Below, piece after piece: positions 51,422 to 59,549 of a DNA stretch of 64,000 nt. Where the stretch lies: the NCBI GenBank assembly GCA_009377495.1, contig WHTZ01000004.1, positions 124,001-188,000 of the forward strand, written 5' to 3'. The position numbers and the translations under genes are program-made. This DNA comes from Luteitalea sp. Lineage in GTDB: Bacteria > Acidobacteriota > Vicinamibacteria > Vicinamibacterales > Vicinamibacteraceae. The notes beneath the pieces are model-generated. The model was not told the DNA's origin. It saw nothing but the letters and a program-made list of their open reading frames with translations, and searched no databases. How positions within the stretch are numbered: the first letter of the stretch is position 1; every line of letters starts with the position of its first letter.

Positions 51422-52784
51422 CGCTGACGAGGCGCCGCACGCCGGGCCAACGCGACGCGCCACATCCGCGCTCACGCTGCTCATCATCATCGCCGCCAGC
51501 ATTCACGGCGCGCGCGTTCTATCTGCTCGTCCCGTGTACGTGGTGAATGATCAGTCGCGCTGGTCGACGATCCGCGCGCTGGTCGACACCGGTACCTACG
51601 CGATCGGGACGCGCTACGGGCGACGTTACGACGGTACCTACCGAGACGTCGGCATCGTGTCCGAGCGGGGCTGGCGCACCGTCGATCAGGTGCTCCATCC
51701 CACGACCCGACGTTTTTACTCGTCGAAGCCGACGCTGCTACCGACCTTGCTCGCGGGAGAGTATTGGCTGATCAAACAGACGGTCGGCTGGCACATCACG
51801 CGCGATCGGGCCAAAGTCGCGCGTACCATCCTGCTCACGATCAATTGGCTGCCGTTCGTCTGGTCGCTGTGCCTGCTCGCCCGCTTGCTCGAACGGCACG
51901 CGCGCACGGACTGGGCGCGGATCTTCGTGATGTGCGCGGCCGGCTTCGGCACATTCGTCGGCACGTTTCTCATCAGCTTGAACAACCACACCGTGGCCGC
52001 GGCCGGCGCGCTGTTCACCATCTATCATGTGCTGCGAATTGAGCTCGAAGGTCGGCGGGAGGGCTGGCGCTTCGCGGCGGCTGGCGTGTTCGCCGGCTGG
52101 ACCGCGTGCAATGAGCTCCCAGCCGCGTCGTTCGCGGCCGCCATCCTGCTTTGGTTGTGGACGACGTCCTGGCGCCGCACGCTCTCTGTTGCCGTGCCGT
52201 GTGCCGCGCTGCCTGTCATGGCCTATCTCGGCACGCAGTACTTGGCAGTAGGTGACATCGTGCCGAGCTACGGCCGGCCCGAGTGGTACCACTACGGCGG
52301 AGGCTATTGGAATCATCCTGTCGGCATCGATGCAGTCCGCGAGCCAAAGCCAGTCTATGCATTCCACCTCCTCGTCGGCCATACCGGCATCCTGTCGCTG
52401 ACGCCGCTCTTCCTCTTGGGGTGGATCGGCATGGTCCGATGGAGCATCCACCCAGACGGCGACCAAGTCGAGCGCCGCGCCAAGCGGTGGCTCGGCGGCC
52501 TCACGCTGGTCGTCACGGTCGTCGTGTTTCTCTTCTACGTGTACAGGACGCACAACTATGGTGGCGTGACCAGTGCGCCGCGGTGGTTCTTTTGGCTGAC
52601 GCCGCTCTGGCTGATCACCATGATCGGCGAAGCCGACCGATGGGCATCCAGCCGGTGGCGACGCCGCACGGCGATGTTCGTGTTGGCAATCTCGGTTGCA
52701 AGCGCGACGATGACTCTCGCAAATCCGTGGCAGCCCTCTTGGTATCTATCCTTGCTCAGGCATCTCAATCTCATTGCATACTAG
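51411..52784 (+). CDS. Polytopic membrane protein of the glycan cluster (possible GT-C-like)
   Basis: A 457-residue protein with about ten predicted helices. The first loop contains VYVVNDQSRWSTIRALVDTG and YRDVGIVSERGWRTVDQVLHP, with acidic and aromatic residues in an extracytoplasmic region, as in GT-C-type enzymes (GT39/GT83-like). No D-x-D motif is certain. It is translationally coupled to the preceding GT2 (11-bp overlap), suggesting it uses the lipid-linked sugar made by that enzyme. Confidence 0.7.
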   Translation: MTRNADEAPHAGPTRRATSALTLLIIIAASIHGARVLSARPVYVVNDQSRWSTIRALVDTGTYAIGTRYGRRYDGTYRDVGIVSERGWRTVDQVLHPTTRRFYSSKPTLLPTLLAGEYWLIKQTVGWHITRDRAKVARTILLTINWLPFVWSLCLLARLLERHARTDWARIFVMCAAGFGTFVGTFLISLNNHTVAAAGALFTIYHVLRIELEGRREGWRFAAAGVFAGWTACNELPAASFAAAILLWLWTTSWRRTLSVAVPCAALPVMAYLGTQYLAVGDIVPSYGRPEWYHYGGGYWNHPVGIDAVREPKPVYAFHLLVGHTGILSLTPLFLLGWIGMVRWSIHPDGDQVERRAKRWLGGLTLVVTVVVFLFYVYRTHNYGGVTSAPRWFFWLTPLWLITMIGEADRWASSRWRRRTAMFVLAISVASATMTLANPWQPSWYLSLLRHLNLIAY

Positions 52785-52794
52785 CAACGTGTGA

Positions 52795-52912
52795 ACCACA
52801 AGGACACAAAGAGACAACACGAAGCTCACGAAGTCTCAACCACGAAAGGTCACGAAGATCACGAAGGAGATCATTTTGTTGTTCTTCGTGTTCTTCGTGT
52901 CTTCATGGTTGC
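52795..52912. repeat. CACGAAG/CTTCGTG inverted repeat cluster
   Basis: Left part (52795-52862) has repeated CACGAAG, as in AACACGAAGCTCACGAAGTC and GGTCACGAAGATCACGAAGG. Right part (52877-52912) has the complement, GTTGTTCTTCGTGTTCTTCG. It lies between the convergent membrane-protein and cdd genes and encodes the last eleven residues of Cdd. Confidence 0.85.
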
Positions 52913-53290
52913 AGCATCGAACGGGAGCGGGAGCAAGTCGGCAAGCCGATACCGCTCGATCTCGCGCTCGAGATTTGCGAGCACGATCTCCAAATCGCCG
53001 CCGAACTCCCACAGAATCTGCCGGCAGGCGCCGCACGGTGGGGCTGGAGCGTCGGTATCTGTCACGATCGCGACGCGAACGAAGTGCCGATGGCCTTCCG
53101 AGAGCGCCTTGAACATCGCGACCCGCTCGGCGCACAGGGTGAGGCCGTAGGTAGCATTTTCGATATTGCAGCCGGAGACAATGGTGCGATCCCTCGCTTC
53201 GACCGCGGCGCCAACGAGGAAGCCAGAGAAGGGAGCGACAGCATTCATGCGCGCGCGCCGCGCAGCGTCGATGAGGGCGTCGATGCTCAT
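52871..53290 (-). CDS. cdd: Cytidine deaminase
   Basis: A 139-residue CDA-family enzyme deaminating cytidine and deoxycytidine to uridines. The zinc-binding motifs are VSGCNIENATYGLTLCAERVA (C-x-x-E pair: CAE) and PPCGACRQIL (PCGxC). The ATG at 53290 overlaps the punA stop by four bases (ATGA), giving translational coupling. The frame upstream is the punA shadow. The C-terminal MKTRRTRRTTK is translated repeat; typical Cdd ends near LLPLPF, so the original stop seems lost or displaced. Confidence 0.93.
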   Translation of the reverse strand: MSIDALIDAARRARMNAVAPFSGFLVGAAVEARDRTIVSGCNIENATYGLTLCAERVAMFKALSEGHRHFVRVAIVTDTDAPAPPCGACRQILWEFGGDLEIVLANLEREIERYRLADLLPLPFDAATMKTRRTRRTTK

Positions 53291-54111
53291 AACCGCTCGA
53301 TGATGCCACGGAGCAGCGCCGTGAATTGTCCACGGACCCGCGCGATCGTCGCCATCACCTCGTCGTGGTGAAGCGGTTGCGGCAGCACGCCCGCTGCCAT
53401 GTTCGAGATGCAAGAGATCCCCAGCACCTCCATCCCCATATGGCGTGCGGCGAGGGCCTCGGGCACGGTCGACATGCCGACGGCGTCTGCACCGAGCGTG
53501 CGGAATGCGCGGATCTCCGCGGGCGTCTCGTAGCTGGGTCCAACGACCGCCAGATAGACCCCTCTCGTCAGCGACACGCCCGCGGCAGCGGCGGCCTCCT
53601 CGGCAATCGCCCGCAGCCGCCGAGAATAGACCTCGGTCATGTCCGGAAAGCGTGGCCCGACGCGCTCGTCGTTGGGGCCGGCGAGCGGATTCACGCCCAT
53701 CAGGTTGATGTGATCGTCGACGAGCATCAAGGCGCCCCGCGAAAACGACGTGTTGATGCCGCCGGCCGCGTTGGTGAGCACGAGGACGTTCACGCCGAGC
53801 TGCCTGAGCACGCGCACGCCAAACGTCACCATCTGCGGGTCGTGTCCCTCGTACAGATGGACGCGGCCAGCGAGCGCCGCGACACGCTTGCCCTGATGCT
53901 GGCCAACCACGAATCGACCCGGATGCCCGATCACGGCCGCGGCAGGCCAATGTGGGATCTCGCCATAGTCCAGCTGTACCGCATCGTCGAGCTCATCTGC
54001 AAAGGGGCCAAGTCCTGAGCCCAGAACGACGGCGATGTCAGGTGGGTTAGGAATCCGTTTGACAATGAACTGAGAGGCCTCGGTAATCCAATCCGTGTAA
54101 CGTTCGAACAT
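53287..54111 (-). CDS. punA: Purine-nucleoside phosphorylase
   Basis: A 274-residue trimeric-type PNP that phosphorolyses inosine and guanosine to base and ribose-1-phosphate. The active-site elements VLGSGLGPFADEL (phosphate), HPGRFVVGQHQGKRV, LTNAAGGINTSF, GPSYETPAEIRAFRTLGADA (with the E-T-P base site) and VGMSTVPEAL are all present. It is in the nucleoside salvage operon between nupC and cdd. Confidence 0.95.
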   Translation of the reverse strand: MFERYTDWITEASQFIVKRIPNPPDIAVVLGSGLGPFADELDDAVQLDYGEIPHWPAAAVIGHPGRFVVGQHQGKRVAALAGRVHLYEGHDPQMVTFGVRVLRQLGVNVLVLTNAAGGINTSFSRGALMLVDDHINLMGVNPLAGPNDERVGPRFPDMTEVYSRRLRAIAEEAAAAAGVSLTRGVYLAVVGPSYETPAEIRAFRTLGADAVGMSTVPEALAARHMGMEVLGISCISNMAAGVLPQPLHHDEVMATIARVRGQFTALLRGIIERL

Positions 54112-54158
54112 AGACCTCTACAATAACGCGCCGTGAGGGTCGCCTAAGATAGCTCGCT

Positions 54159-55520
54159 TCAGATCAACATGGCCGCGATGGCGGCATTGATGAGCGTGGC
54201 GGCGAACCCGCCAAGCAGCGCCCGCATGCCGAGGCGGGCGAGGTCGTGACGGCGCTCCGGCGCCATGCCACCGATGCCGCCGAGGAGGATGCCAATCGAC
54301 TGGAAGTTGGCAAACCCCGTGAGCGCAAACGTCGCCAGCGTATACGAGCGCGGGTCGAGCTGATCGCGGTACTCCGTTGTGAGCTTCACGTACGCCACGA
54401 ACTCGTTCGCCACCAGCTTCGTGCCGAGCAGATCGGCGATGGCCCCCACGTCTTTGCCCGGCACGCCGATCAGCATGGCCACCGGCCCGAACAGCCACGA
54501 GAAGACACGCGCGAGCGACAAGTCGGGGGAGACCAGTCCCAAGAGGTAATCGATGAGCGCAATGAACGCGAGAAACGCGATGATCATCGCTGCGATGTTG
54601 ATGGCCAGCGTCGTCCCATCCGAGGCGCCGGCCGCGGCGGCGTCGATGACGTTGACATGTGTGCGCTCGACACGCAGCTTGACCTGGCCGCGCGTCGCGG
54701 ATTCCTCCGTTTCGGGAAGCAGAATCTTCGAAAGGTACAACCCGCACGGCGCGGCCATCACACTGGTCGTGAGCATGGCCACGGGCTCCGCCCCAAGGGC
54801 GATGTACACGGCCATCACGCCGCCAGAGATCGTGGCAAGGCCGCCCACCATCAGCGCGAGCAGCTCCGACTGCGTCATCGACGGCACATACGGCTTGACG
54901 ATAATCGGCGCCTCGGTCTGACCCATGAAGACGTTCGCGGCCGCCGACAACGTCTCCGCGCCGCTCGTCTGCAGGAGATACATCATCGCCTTGGCCATGA
55001 GCCGAACGATGAGCTGCAACACGCCAAAGTAGTAGAGGACCGTGAAGAAGGAGGAGACGAAGATGACGGTTGGCAGCGCGGTGAACGCAAACACGAAGCC
55101 GCCTGCCTCGGGGAAGACCTCCGCCATGGCGTCCTGGTTGGCAAGGACGCCAAAGACGAACTGTGAGCCGGCACTCGTAAACTCGAGGAACTGGCCAACG
55201 GCCGCTGCCATACCCGTGAAGAGCTGGTACCCGGGTCGAACGCCATTCACCTCGAGCTTCAGGATGAAGAGCGCCAGCGCGATCTGCAGCGCCGCGCCCC
55301 ACCCGACCGTGCGCCAGTTGATGGCGCGCAGGTTCGTCGAGCACGCCGTGATGAGGGCGAGAAAGCAGATGATGCCGGCCGCCGCCTGGCCACGCGGGCC
55401 GGTCAGCGGCGCGAGCACATACCCGGCGACCGCCGCCACAACGGCCACGCCGACGAGCGCCACACGCGCCCCGGCGTCACGCCGTGTGACGGGTCCGGGC
55501 CGCGGCGATTGATTGGTCAT
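54159..55520 (-). CDS. nupC: Concentrative nucleoside transporter (NupC/CNT family)
   Basis: A 453-residue CNT-family importer with an additional N-terminal region of about 65 residues and eight or more predicted helices. Family motifs include QLIVRLMAKAMMYLLQTSGAETLSAAANVFMGQTEAPI (the conserved S-G-A-E-T / G-Q-T-E-A-P substrate and cation site) and VANEFVAYVKLT. It imports nucleosides with Na+ or H+. It starts four bases inside the stop of the upstream phosphorylase (ATGA). Confidence 0.95.
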   Translation of the reverse strand: MTNQSPRPGPVTRRDAGARVALVGVAVVAAVAGYVLAPLTGPRGQAAAGIICFLALITACSTNLRAINWRTVGWGAALQIALALFILKLEVNGVRPGYQLFTGMAAAVGQFLEFTSAGSQFVFGVLANQDAMAEVFPEAGGFVFAFTALPTVIFVSSFFTVLYYFGVLQLIVRLMAKAMMYLLQTSGAETLSAAANVFMGQTEAPIIVKPYVPSMTQSELLALMVGGLATISGGVMAVYIALGAEPVAMLTTSVMAAPCGLYLSKILLPETEESATRGQVKLRVERTHVNVIDAAAAGASDGTTLAINIAAMIIAFLAFIALIDYLLGLVSPDLSLARVFSWLFGPVAMLIGVPGKDVGAIADLLGTKLVANEFVAYVKLTTEYRDQLDPRSYTLATFALTGFANFQSIGILLGGIGGMAPERRHDLARLGMRALLGGFAATLINAAIAAMLI

Positions 55521-56821
55521 GCGACCTCACCACGCACGAGCCGCTCGGCGGGCAGCGGCGCGTCGCCAATCACCAACGCCTGATCGACGAGCCGGAGCGC
55601 CTTCGACAGACGTGCCTCGTCGGCATAGTGCAGCTCCAGCATGGCGGCTCCCGCCTCGACCCGATCCCCAATCGTCACGTGCAGCACGATGCCCACGGCT
55701 GGATCGATGGCCGCGTCGGCGCGGTCACGACCGGCGCCAAGCGTCATCGACGCACGTCCCAGCAGCTCGGCATCGAGCCGCGTCACGAAGCCACGTCGTG
55801 CGGCGCCGAGCGCGTGTCGGTGCGGCGCGGCCGGCAGGCGGCTGTAGTCGTCGATGACGTCTGGGTCGCCACCCTGCCAGCGCACGATCTCACGCAGCTT
55901 CTCCAGGGCTGCGCCAGATGCGAGCGCCGCACGCACGGAAGCCACCGCTGCATGCTCATCCGACGCGACGCCCGCCAGGCACACCATACGCGCCGCGAGG
56001 CAGACCGACAACTCTTCGAGATCCGCTGGACCACGGCCCTTGAGCGTCTCGACGCTCTCGATCACCTCCAGCGCGTTGCCGATCGCGCGCCCGAGCGGCT
56101 GCTCCATGGCGGTGATGAACGCTTCGGTCCGAATACCCGCCGCGGAGCCAAGCCTCACCAGGGATTCCGCCAGCGCTCTCGCCTCGGCGGTGGTCTTCAT
56201 GAACGCTCCCGATCCCGCTTTCACGTCGAGTACCAGTGCGCCAATGCCCTCCGCGATCTTCTTGCTCATGATTGACGCGGAGATGAGGTGCACGCTTTCC
56301 ACGGTGCCGGTCACATCGCGCAGCGCGTACAGCTTCTTGTCGGCTGGCGCAATCTCAGCGGTCTGGCCAATGAGCGAGCACCCGATCTCGGCTAACATGT
56401 GCTGGAATTCGTCGAGCGAGAGCGCGGTCCGAAATCCCGGGATCGCTTCGAGCTTGTCGAGGGTGCCGCCCGTGTGACCGAGCCCACGGCCGCTCATCAT
56501 CGGCACGATCGCGCCACAGGCAGCAGCCAGCGGCGCGATCACGAGCGACGCCTTGTCGCCGACGCCACCGGTGCTATGCTTGTCGACCTTCACGCCCGGC
56601 AGGGCCGAGAGATCAACGCGCGCGCCGGACTCGACCATCGCGCTCGTCAGCCAAGCGGTCTCGTCGACGGTCATCCCGCGCAGGACGATGGCCATGAGGA
56701 GCGCCGCGCTCTGATAGTCCGGAATGGTGCCCTCGGTGGCGCCTCTGATGAACCACGCAATCTCCGCCCGGGTCAGCGCACGCCCGTCGCGCTTGGCGCG
56801 AATGATGTCGATGACACGCAT
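55517..56821 (-). CDS. Pyrimidine-nucleoside/thymidine phosphorylase
   Basis: A 434-residue nucleoside phosphorylase II family enzyme (DeoA/Pdp). The signature VDKHSTGGVGDKASLVIAPL (residues 79-98) with the K-H-S-T-G-G-V-G-D phosphate site is intact, followed by LDKLEAIPGFRTALSLDEF and LYALRDVTGTVES. It splits thymidine, deoxyuridine or uridine to base and sugar-1-phosphate. It is the first gene of the salvage operon: phosphorylase, transporter, PunA, Cdd. Confidence 0.95.
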   Translation of the reverse strand: MRVIDIIRAKRDGRALTRAEIAWFIRGATEGTIPDYQSAALLMAIVLRGMTVDETAWLTSAMVESGARVDLSALPGVKVDKHSTGGVGDKASLVIAPLAAACGAIVPMMSGRGLGHTGGTLDKLEAIPGFRTALSLDEFQHMLAEIGCSLIGQTAEIAPADKKLYALRDVTGTVESVHLISASIMSKKIAEGIGALVLDVKAGSGAFMKTTAEARALAESLVRLGSAAGIRTEAFITAMEQPLGRAIGNALEVIESVETLKGRGPADLEELSVCLAARMVCLAGVASDEHAAVASVRAALASGAALEKLREIVRWQGGDPDVIDDYSRLPAAPHRHALGAARRGFVTRLDAELLGRASMTLGAGRDRADAAIDPAVGIVLHVTIGDRVEAGAAMLELHYADEARLSKALRLVDQALVIGDAPLPAERLVRGEVA

Positions 56822-56842
56822 GGTGGCCGCGGGAGAGTATAT

Positions 56843-57013
56843 CTAGACATCTTCTAAGGCCGAAGTCGTGACAGATGAAGCAAGTTTTCTGATAGGGGCG
56901 GCCTTAGAAGCTGTCTTAGGCGCGGCCGCCGTCGGCGGCCGCGCATCTAGTAGCGAAGATCCGCCCTACCGTGGTTCGCCTAGGCTCGGCGGTTTGAGGC
57001 GGAGCTTCGCTAC
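56843..57013. repeat. Three-hairpin ~170-bp repeat, copy 2
   Basis: Begins CTAGACATCTTCTAAGGCCG and ends GCGGAGCTTCGCTAC, same order of three inverted repeats as copy 1 at 17396. About six differences (for example GACAGATG for GAGAGATG, and a one-base longer loop in the first hairpin). It lies between the divergent phosphorylase and the membrane protein, and its final bases abut that gene's ribosome-binding site. Confidence 0.9.
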
Positions 57014-57025
57014 CAGGAGGCAATC

Positions 57026-57493
57026 TTGACGCTTGTTGGCTGGTCGGAGGGGTCGCAGGCCCTGCTCGTCGCGGGCGCGGCGCTCGTAGCCACGCTGGTC
57101 ACCATGGCGATTCGTACGCTCCGCGTACCGCTCAATGCCCCGGACCGACTGGTGGCGGAGCTGCGTTTGGCACAGGTCGCGTCGCTGGTATTGGCGTTCG
57201 TGGCCGCGGTCTGGCTGGGCGTGGCTGCCGTCCACGAGCACAAGCTGGGCACGACGCTCGACGTGATGATCGCCTTGCTCTTCTTCGCCGTGGCGGCAAC
57301 CGCGTATCTTCGCGAGCCGCGCGAAGCTTTGACGCTGCTGTCCATTGCCTTTGCCTCGCACGCCGTGATCGACGTGCTTCATCGTCCTGGCTGGTTACCG
57401 CCCGACATCGCGCCGCGTTGGTTCGTGGTGGGGTGCGCGGTCGTCGACGCAATAGCCGCCGGACTCTGCTATCTGCCCATGGTGCGTCGGTAG
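57026..57493 (+). CDS. Small polytopic membrane protein, unknown function
   Basis: A 155-residue protein with four predicted helices, including LLVAGAALVATLVTMAIRTL, VASLVLAFVAAVWLGVAAVH and VIALLFFAVAATAYL-like segments, and a final GCAVVDAIAAGLCYLPM. No domain is recognised; it resembles small DUF6010-like membrane proteins. The start is a TTG at 57026 with a strong AGGAGG at 57015-57020, which sits right after the repeat. The divergent phosphorylase leaves the 205-bp repeat-filled region as its promoter. Confidence 0.7.
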   Translation: MTLVGWSEGSQALLVAGAALVATLVTMAIRTLRVPLNAPDRLVAELRLAQVASLVLAFVAAVWLGVAAVHEHKLGTTLDVMIALLFFAVAATAYLREPREALTLLSIAFASHAVIDVLHRPGWLPPDIAPRWFVVGCAVVDAIAAGLCYLPMVRR

Positions 57494-57545
57494 CTGAGCG
57501 CCAGCTGCGGCTCTGGATGATGCGATGACACCTTGTCACCTTCCC

Positions 57546-58910
57546 CTACGGGCAGTTGGCACAGAGCAGCCGATAGTGTCGGTACGTTCGCACGGCAACG
57601 ACCAGCCACGCCAGCACAATCGCTACGTTCACCCACGCGAAGCCGGCCACGCTCAGGCTGAGCCACGTCGTGCCCGCAAAGACAATCCCAGCTGAGAAGA
57701 GGTCGCCAGTTCGCACGAAGAACGTGTCCGCTGCCTGTTTGGCCTTGTACTTCTCGTCCCGGTCGGTCGGTAACCAGAAGAGCTGCCGGCCGGTGTTCAT
57801 CAGGGAATAATCGGTCGCGTTCTCAGCGGTCTTCACCCAGCGTAGGACGACGAGCCCTGCGCCGAGACCGATCAGACCGTAGGCGCCGAGCGCGATGAGC
57901 GGCAGGATCAGCAACACGCCAGCCATGCCAAGGCGCTTGACGATGCGCGAGACCAGGAACGCCTGAATGACGACCGCCAACAGGTTGACCCAGAAGAAGA
58001 AGTCGCCATAGAAGCCGCCGATGAACGATTCCGCGTTCGCGGCTCGACCTGCGCTGATGGCTTCGGCGGCGGCGTCAACGACCGTCCGTCGGAGCACGTA
58101 CTCACCGGTCGTGTTCACGATGTTCAACAGCACGAGCAGCAAGACGACGAGCTTCAGGTAGTGGCTCCGAAAGACGAGGCGGAAGCCACCGGCACCGGTA
58201 AGCGGCGACGTGCTCGACTCCACACCGCTATCCTCGTCTGGCGCGGCTGCGGCCGCCCGCTCGTCACGTCGATGGATCAACCAGTAGAGCACCAGGTGAA
58301 TCACGAGGAGCCCTGCGGCGATCTGAAGCATGACCGGAATCGAGATGCCCGCCTCGAACAGCATGCCGGCCGCCTTTGCGCCGACTGGACTGCCCGCCGT
58401 GGCGCCTATCCCAATGAGCGGAAACAGTCGCTCACCGACGCCGAGCCGATAAATGTCGTTTGCAAACGACCAGAACTGTGCAACGGTCGCCAGACTAAAG
58501 ATGCCGACCCAGATGAAGAAGATGAAGCCGATGAACGGAACAGACGCCGAGATCCCTACATAGAACAGCTCGAGCGTAATGAGAAAGAACCCGACGAAGC
58601 CGACAATGAGCGAAAGGCGGGCGACGCGCGACGAGAACCACCCGTAGAGCGGTACAAAGAGCGTCAACGCAAGCGCCTGGCCCGCTGACGCATACGACGC
58701 CAGCTCCGCGCCGCCGGTGGAGCCGATGAGGGCCTCGCGCACGACCTTGAGAATGTAATACCCGGTCATCAACAGAAAGAGATTCGCGAGCATGAGCAAC
58801 GCCGTCAGCCCCTCACCCTCACGCACATCGGCGAACGGGCGCAGCACGCGCTCGAACGGACCGGCTGTCTGCGGCTGTGGCGACGCAATCGCCGTCGATG
58901 CCGTCGTCAT
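57546..58910 (-). CDS. ATP/ADP translocase-like MFS transporter
   Basis: A 454-residue polytopic protein of the NTP/ATP:ADP-antiporter (TLC) superfamily, about twelve predicted helices. LNMANLF-like LLMLANLFLLMTGYYILKVV REALI, and the block RQLFWLPTDRDEKYKAKQAADTFFVRTGDL with its charged K-x-K-A-K-x-x-D-T pattern, is the most conserved TLC segment. Free-living members are common in Acidobacteria and often fused to other domains; the transported molecule is unknown and need not be ATP. The ATG at 58910 has GGGGAGGTG upstream. Confidence 0.85.
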   Translation of the reverse strand: MTTASTAIASPQPQTAGPFERVLRPFADVREGEGLTALLMLANLFLLMTGYYILKVVREALIGSTGGAELASYASAGQALALTLFVPLYGWFSSRVARLSLIVGFVGFFLITLELFYVGISASVPFIGFIFFIWVGIFSLATVAQFWSFANDIYRLGVGERLFPLIGIGATAGSPVGAKAAGMLFEAGISIPVMLQIAAGLLVIHLVLYWLIHRRDERAAAAAPDEDSGVESSTSPLTGAGGFRLVFRSHYLKLVVLLLVLLNIVNTTGEYVLRRTVVDAAAEAISAGRAANAESFIGGFYGDFFFWVNLLAVVIQAFLVSRIVKRLGMAGVLLILPLIALGAYGLIGLGAGLVVLRWVKTAENATDYSLMNTGRQLFWLPTDRDEKYKAKQAADTFFVRTGDLFSAGIVFAGTTWLSLSVAGFAWVNVAIVLAWLVVAVRTYRHYRLLCANCP

Positions 58911-59076
58911 TGAGTCACCTCCCCTGTAACGCTTGCGGGGCGCTTGCGTTGTCACCTGACACTCGATGCGCGATACTTGACTTCCTCGGCCCCTTCTTCC
59001 CTCATAATAGCGGCTGGGTCGTTTCGCACAACCGCCCGACGGACCAGCGGCGTGCGATGTCCGACACGTCTTGTGC

Positions 59077-59115
59077 GCCCCGAAACCTGACGCAGTCGGT
59101 TACGTTTTCGGGGGC
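59077..59115. repeat. CCGAAACCTGAC palindrome before the rhodanese gene
   Basis: GCCCCGAAAC (59077-59086) pairs with GTTTTCGGGGGC (59104-59115), leaving a CTGACGCAGTCGGTTAC loop. It is a variant of the palindrome at 23142-23173. It ends 21 bp before the chosen GTG start, so the gene's promoter must lie in or before it. Confidence 0.7.
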
Positions 59116-59136
59116 TCGAGGGTTCCCGGAGGGCTC

Positions 59137-59541
59137 GTGGAGCGTCTCAAGGCCAACTTTGCAGTGTGGATGGCGCACGCACGCCGTCAACTGGACCTGC
59201 TGCTGGGACCGACGGTCGCATCAATCGCGCCCCCTGAAGCCAAGGCACTGCTGGACGCGGGACAGCGCATCACATTTGTTGATGTGAGAAACCCGAGCGC
59301 GTGGAGCCGAGGAGAGACGAAGCTCCCGGGCGCGATCCGGATTGAATTGCACCGCATCGAGGCGCCCTTGCAGGATCTGCCGCGGGATGTGCTCATCGTG
59401 ACGTACTGCACGTGACTACGTGAGGGATCGAGCGCCCGTGCGGCGTACCTGCTCCTCGACCGTGGCTTTCCCGACGTTCGCTATCTGCGTGGCGGGTTCG
59501 GTGCGTGGGAGCGGAAGGGATATCCGCTGGATCCGAAGTGA
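59137..59541 (+). CDS. Rhodanese-like sulfurtransferase with in-frame TGA at codon 93 (candidate selenoprotein)
   Basis: A 134-codon single-domain rhodanese read through TGA 59413-59415. Before it: APPEAKALLDAGQRITFVDV RNPSAW... leading to IVTYCT, where Y90-C91 is the catalytic loop Cys. After it the same frame continues LREGSSARAAYLLLDRGFPD and ends GGFGAWERKGYPLDPK at a TGA (59539-59541), exactly the conserved second half of rhodaneses (active-site R-x-S-A-R, GG-x-x-AW). Cysteine homologues often have a Y-C-x-C motif; here the second Cys is TGA. A possible SECIS hairpin lies 12-44 bases after it. The alternative is a nonsense mutation. The GTG at 59137 has GGAGGG upstream; an ATG at 59170 is possible. 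PafA-like gene follows in 8 bp. Confidence 0.72.
59428..59459 (+). promoter_or_regulatory. Candidate bacterial SECIS element
   Basis: Downstream of the in-frame TGA, CGCC (59433-59436) and GGCG (59442-59445) make a stem with loop CGTGC, which contains GU about 22 bases after the TGA. A lower stem TCGAG (59428-59432)/CTCGA (59455-59459) can form with a 3' bulge. Bacterial SECIS elements lie within the coding region at about this distance and need a GU in the loop. The fold is my manual pairing, not a computed energy. Confidence 0.4.
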
Positions 59542-59549
59542 CCCTTCTC

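Noticed and set aside
52795-52912. CRISPR-like CACGAAG repeats
   Set aside because: No regular repeat-spacer structure; it is the common CACGAAG dispersed repeat.
54246-55166. 306-residue plus-strand frame
   Set aside because: Antisense to nupC; highly charged shadow of hydrophobic codons.
59071-59136. Upstream start of the rhodanese at 59071
   Set aside because: The codons between 59077 and 59115 are a palindromic repeat; the GTG at 59137 has a Shine-Dalgarno and begins family-like sequence.
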